Below are positions 6,933-8,558 of a DNA stretch of 8,558 nt, in pieces (position 1 is the stretch's first letter; every line of letters starts with the position of its first letter). The translations under genes and the position numbers were made by a program. Under the pieces are notes generated by a model that saw only the letters and a program-made list of their open reading frames with translations, was not told the DNA's origin and made no database searches. Source of the stretch: G020353235 sp964569555 (GTDB taxonomy: Bacteria > Chloroflexota > Dehalococcoidia > Dehalococcoidales > JAUYDJ01); contig CAZMTT010000047.1 of assembly GCA_964569555.1 (NCBI GenBank), forward strand, positions 1 to 8,558, in the 5' to 3' direction.

Positions 6933-6961
6933 ATTATAATGCCTAAAAGTGCCTCTGTCAC
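6933..6961 (-). promoter_or_regulatory. Sigma70-type promoter for mrp and downstream genes
   Basis: On the minus strand there is GTGACA (6961-6956), a 17-base spacer and TATAAT (6938-6933), five and six of six consensus matches. The transcript would start near 6926, leaving a leader of about 35 bases before the mrp ATG. It is the strongest promoter signal in the window and probably drives mrp-mobB and perhaps the rest of the minus-strand train. Confidence 0.75.
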
Positions 6962-6968
6962 TAAAACA

Positions 6969-6976
6969 GGGTACCC
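6969..6976. repeat. GGGTACCC palindrome between divergent promoters
   Basis: An 8-base palindrome sits between the -35 elements of the mrp promoter (ending 6961) and the yggS promoter (starting 6981). It could be an operator for both, but so short a palindrome can also occur by chance. Confidence 0.3.
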
Positions 6977-6980
6977 AAAA

Positions 6981-7009
6981 TAGCCAGGACGCTTAATTAG
7001 TGTTAGAAT
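6981..7009 (+). promoter_or_regulatory. Extended -10 promoter for yggS
   Basis: TG-T-TAGAAT (7001-7009) is an extended -10 box with five of six consensus matches. A -35-like TAGCCA (6981-6986) stands 17 bases before it. The expected start of transcription is at about 7016-7017, on or beside the GTG start codon, implying a leaderless mRNA. Confidence 0.55.
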
Positions 7010-7016
7010 ATCAGCC

Positions 7017-7670
7017 GTGATAAAGCAAAACGTTACCCGGTTGCTGGGTGAGCTGCCGGCGGGGGTGGCGCTGGAAGCGGCCGCCAAGACCAGAACAGCC
7101 GAGGAAATCGGGCAGGCGATTGAAGCCGGAGTAAAGATAATCGGCGAGAACTACCTCCAGGAAGCGGAGCGCGCCTACGAGGTAATCGGCAACAGGGCTG
7201 AGTGGCACTTCATCGGGCACCTGCAAAGCAATAAGGTAAAAAAGGCGGTAAACCTGTTTGACATGATAGAAACGGTTGATTCGGTGGCCATAGCCGGCGA
7301 GATTGATAAGAGATGCGCCCAGATTAATAAAGTAATGCCGGTGCTCATCGAAATAAACAGCGGCCGGGAAGAACAGAAATCGGGGGTATTCCCCGAAAAA
7401 GCCGAGCAATTAATCCGGCAGATCTCCAGCCTGCCCAACCTAAAAATAACCGGGCTGATGACCATGGGACCCTTCTCGGGCGACCCCGAAGACTCCCGCC
7501 CCTATTTTGTCGTCACCAGAAAAATATTTGAAGAGCTGAAAAAGCTGGCCATACCCGGTGTAGAGATGAAGCATCTATCTATGGGGATGACCAATTCCTA
7601 CAAGGTCGCCATTGAAGAGGGCGCCAATATCGTCAGAATCGGCAGCAAGATATTCGGCGAACGGGACTAG
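7017..7670 (+). CDS. yggS: YggS/PLPBP-family pyridoxal 5'-phosphate homeostasis protein
   Basis: This family binds PLP without known catalysis and affects B6 and amino-acid balance. The 217-residue single-domain alanine-racemase-like barrel has a short N-terminus. The PLP lysine is K24 in AAAKTRT, followed by GEN (43-45), WHFIGHLQSNK (63-73), and the phosphate-site segments SMGMTNSY (188-195) and RIGSKIFG (207-214). Compared with E. coli YggS it lacks about 10-15 N-terminal residues before the K24 strand. The start is GTG at 7017-7019. No Shine-Dalgarno sequence precedes it, and an in-frame TAG at 6981-6983 leaves no other standard start between. A TG-extended -10 box (TAGAAT, 7004-7009) sits seven bases upstream, so translation is probably leaderless. 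The gene is divergent from mrp and converges on the phosphatase gene, sharing a CTAG at the stops. Confidence 0.9.
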   Translation: MIKQNVTRLLGELPAGVALEAAAKTRTAEEIGQAIEAGVKIIGENYLQEAERAYEVIGNRAEWHFIGHLQSNKVKKAVNLFDMIETVDSVAIAGEIDKRCAQINKVMPVLIEINSGREEQKSGVFPEKAEQLIRQISSLPNLKITGLMTMGPFSGDPEDSRPYFVVTRKIFEELKKLAIPGVEMKHLSMGMTNSYKVAIEEGANIVRIGSKIFGERD

Positions 7671-8335
7671 CTGGAGCTAATACCACCCCAAAGTGCCATG
7701 CCTTTGATGATGTCAGCCAGGTCATGAAAAGGGGTGCAGTCAACCTTCACCTGCCGGCAGCTATCCAGCAGGTCATCGGTGGCGAAAATGTGATGAGCCT
7801 GCCGGGCGGGAGACAAATCAGAGACACCATTACCGATATAGATTATGCGGTAGCCCTGACTGATGAATAGCCTGATATAGGCTTCTTTAAAATCGCTCTG
7901 CAGCTCGTTACCATCCGGCCCGATATACCTCACCCTGACACCCTCGGGGTTAAACTCGGTCCGGGCGGCTAATACCTCAATGTCGGGCATACCGAGCTCT
8001 TTTAAAATATCTTCAATATAGAAGTCCAGCCCGTTACTGACGATAACGAACTTAAAGCCCCGGCGCTGACAGTAGTCCACTAACTGGCTGAAGCCAGCCC
8101 TTACTTCCACCTTGCCCTTGATAAAGTCAAGCAGGGTTCTTTTATCGGCTTTAACCATGGCAAAAGCCCTGGTATTGAACTCACCAACGGTTATCCTGCC
8201 CGCCCGGTACTCAGCCAGCAGTTTGCGCCAGTCCCCATCAGCAAAAGTATCCAGCACCATATAACTGACATCGGCATGGGTGATGGTGCCATCAAAGTCA
8301 CACTGAACCAGGGTTTTCTTTGCTTCCTGAGACAC
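7667..8335 (-). CDS. HAD-family phosphatase, MtnX/phosphoserine-phosphatase-like
   Basis: This is a HAD-superfamily subclass IB hydrolase of 222 residues. Motif I is DFDGT (13-17; nucleophile D13, acid/base D15), motif II is VSNG with S100, motif III is K150 in DFKEAY, and motif IV is GNGVSD (168-173; D173 binds Mg). Residues about 20-85 form the helical cap typical of this subclass. The FATDDLLDSC end of the core resembles the MtnX branch (methylthioribulose-derived enol-phosphate phosphatase) more than SerB, but no methionine salvage genes are adjacent, so I leave the substrate open. The start is GTG at 8333-8335; the only Shine-Dalgarno-like AGGAG is about 12 bases upstream, which is long, and an in-frame TAA at 8342-8344 rules out a longer protein. 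A leaderless or weak start is possible. Its stop overlaps the yggS stop by four bases. Confidence 0.85.
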   Translation of the reverse strand: MSQEAKKTLVQCDFDGTITHADVSYMVLDTFADGDWRKLLAEYRAGRITVGEFNTRAFAMVKADKRTLLDFIKGKVEVRAGFSQLVDYCQRRGFKFVIVSNGLDFYIEDILKELGMPDIEVLAARTEFNPEGVRVRYIGPDGNELQSDFKEAYIRLFISQGYRIIYIGNGVSDLSPARQAHHIFATDDLLDSCRQVKVDCTPFHDLADIIKGMALWGGISSS

Positions 8336-8394
8336 GAGTATTTAAAACTCCTGCTGCCAAAGACTTAATGTAACATAATTTGAGATGCGCCGTC

Positions 8395-8419
8395 TAATGG
8401 CTTGAGCGCCAAGCCATTA
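8395..8419. repeat. Perfect 10-bp inverted repeat upstream of tRNA-Pro and the phosphatase gene
   Basis: TAATGGCTTG (8395-8404) and CAAGCCATTA (8410-8419) are exact reverse complements around AGCGC. No T run follows on either strand, so it does not look like an intrinsic terminator. It lies in the 150-base gap between the divergent phosphatase and tRNA genes and could be a protein-binding site or an RNA hairpin. Confidence 0.7.
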
Positions 8420-8443
8420 AGCCGTGCCCGGCTATCAAGCGTC

Positions 8444-8472
8444 TTTAACTGCCCCTTAATTTATGCTAGTAT
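8444..8472 (+). promoter_or_regulatory. Candidate promoter of tRNA-Pro
   Basis: TTTAAC (8444-8449), a 17-base spacer, and TG-C-TAGTAT (8464-8472) form a weak -35 and a TG-extended -10. The predicted start is near 8479, a few bases before the mature tRNA 5' end at 8486, which is a typical distance for a tRNA gene. Confidence 0.5.
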
Positions 8473-8485
8473 ATTAGAGCTAAGA

Positions 8486-8558
8486 CGGGGTGTAGCGCAG
8501 CCAGGTAGCGCACCTGAATGGGGTTCAGGTGGTCGCCGGTTCAAATCCGGCCACCCCG
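8486..8558 (+). tRNA. tRNA-Pro (anticodon GGG), 3' end cut by the window
   Basis: A cloverleaf can be drawn by eye. The acceptor stem CGGGGTG (8486-8492) pairs with CACCCCG (8552-8558). The D stem is GCGC/GCGC, the anticodon stem CCTGA (8513-8517) pairs with TCAGG (8525-8529), the anticodon loop is ATGGGGT, and the T arm is GCCGG/CCGGC with loop TTCAAAT. The anticodon GGG is at 8520-8522, with G37 as usual for proline. The 73 bases seen are all positions except the discriminator, which lies beyond the window, so whether CCA is encoded is unknown. An upstream promoter is proposed at 8444-8472. Confidence 0.95.

Noticed and set aside
7011..7409. 132-codon minus-strand open frame over yggS.
   Set aside because: Antisense of conserved YggS residues including the PLP lysine; no recognisable domain.
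7668..7679. TAGCT-GG-AGCTA inverted repeat just after yggS.
   Set aside because: Stem too short and loop too small, with no T run, so it is not a terminator; part of it is coding sequence of the phosphatase gene.
1..8558. Mobile element, CRISPR array, prophage or toxin-antitoxin content.
   Set aside because: No terminal repeats, transposase, repeat-spacer pattern or small gene pair found on either strand.

Overview
The window is a compact, bacterial-type chromosomal segment carrying nine protein genes and one tRNA. Gene content is ordinary housekeeping and cofactor metabolism: pyrimidine, threonine, folate, molybdenum cofactor, Fe-S, PLP homeostasis. I see no insertion sequence, phage gene, CRISPR array or toxin-antitoxin pair. 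Moderately GC-rich DNA, short intergenic gaps, GTG and TTG starts, and a Bacillus-type PyrK and short threonine synthase point to an anaerobic bacterium. My best guess is Chloroflexota, class Dehalococcoidia, but this rests on general resemblance and is an inference.

Layout. At the left edge pyrK (40-840, +) faces a long minus-strand gene train that reads right to left: mrp-like ATPase (6891-5881), mobB-like (5812-5168), a membrane-anchored double-parvulin foldase (5074-3803), hom (3784-2486), thrC (2484-1432) and folE (1410-844). pyrK and folE converge with 3 bases between their stops. A good sigma70-type promoter (GTGACA, 17 bases, TATAAT) precedes mrp. The only sizeable internal gaps are mrp-mobB (68 bases) and mobB-foldase (93 bases). 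The second holds three mutually complementary segments that could form a terminator or a competing hairpin, so the foldase-hom-thrC-folE part may be partly separately controlled. Divergent from mrp is a YggS/PLPBP gene (7017-7670, +) with an extended -10 box so close to its GTG start that the mRNA is probably leaderless. It converges on a HAD-family phosphatase (8335-7667, -), their stops sharing one CTAG. The window ends inside a tRNA-Pro(GGG) gene that lacks only its discriminator base.

How the genes work together. hom and thrC carry aspartate semialdehyde-derived carbon to threonine (Hom, then homoserine kinase elsewhere, then ThrC), with an ACT domain on Hom for feedback control. FolE starts tetrahydrofolate synthesis from GTP. 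The Mrp-like and MobB-like P-loop proteins belong to metal cofactor assembly. The foldase is likely to act outside the membrane.

The most notable points are an Mrp homologue that has lost the CxxC cluster-binding motif and the Cys of its MIP18-like domain, the attenuator-like leader before the foldase-threonine cluster, an extra C-terminal domain on MobB, the leaderless yggS, and a perfect 10-bp inverted repeat between the phosphatase and tRNA genes. I did not find a clearly new multi-gene system; the rest reads as conventional.
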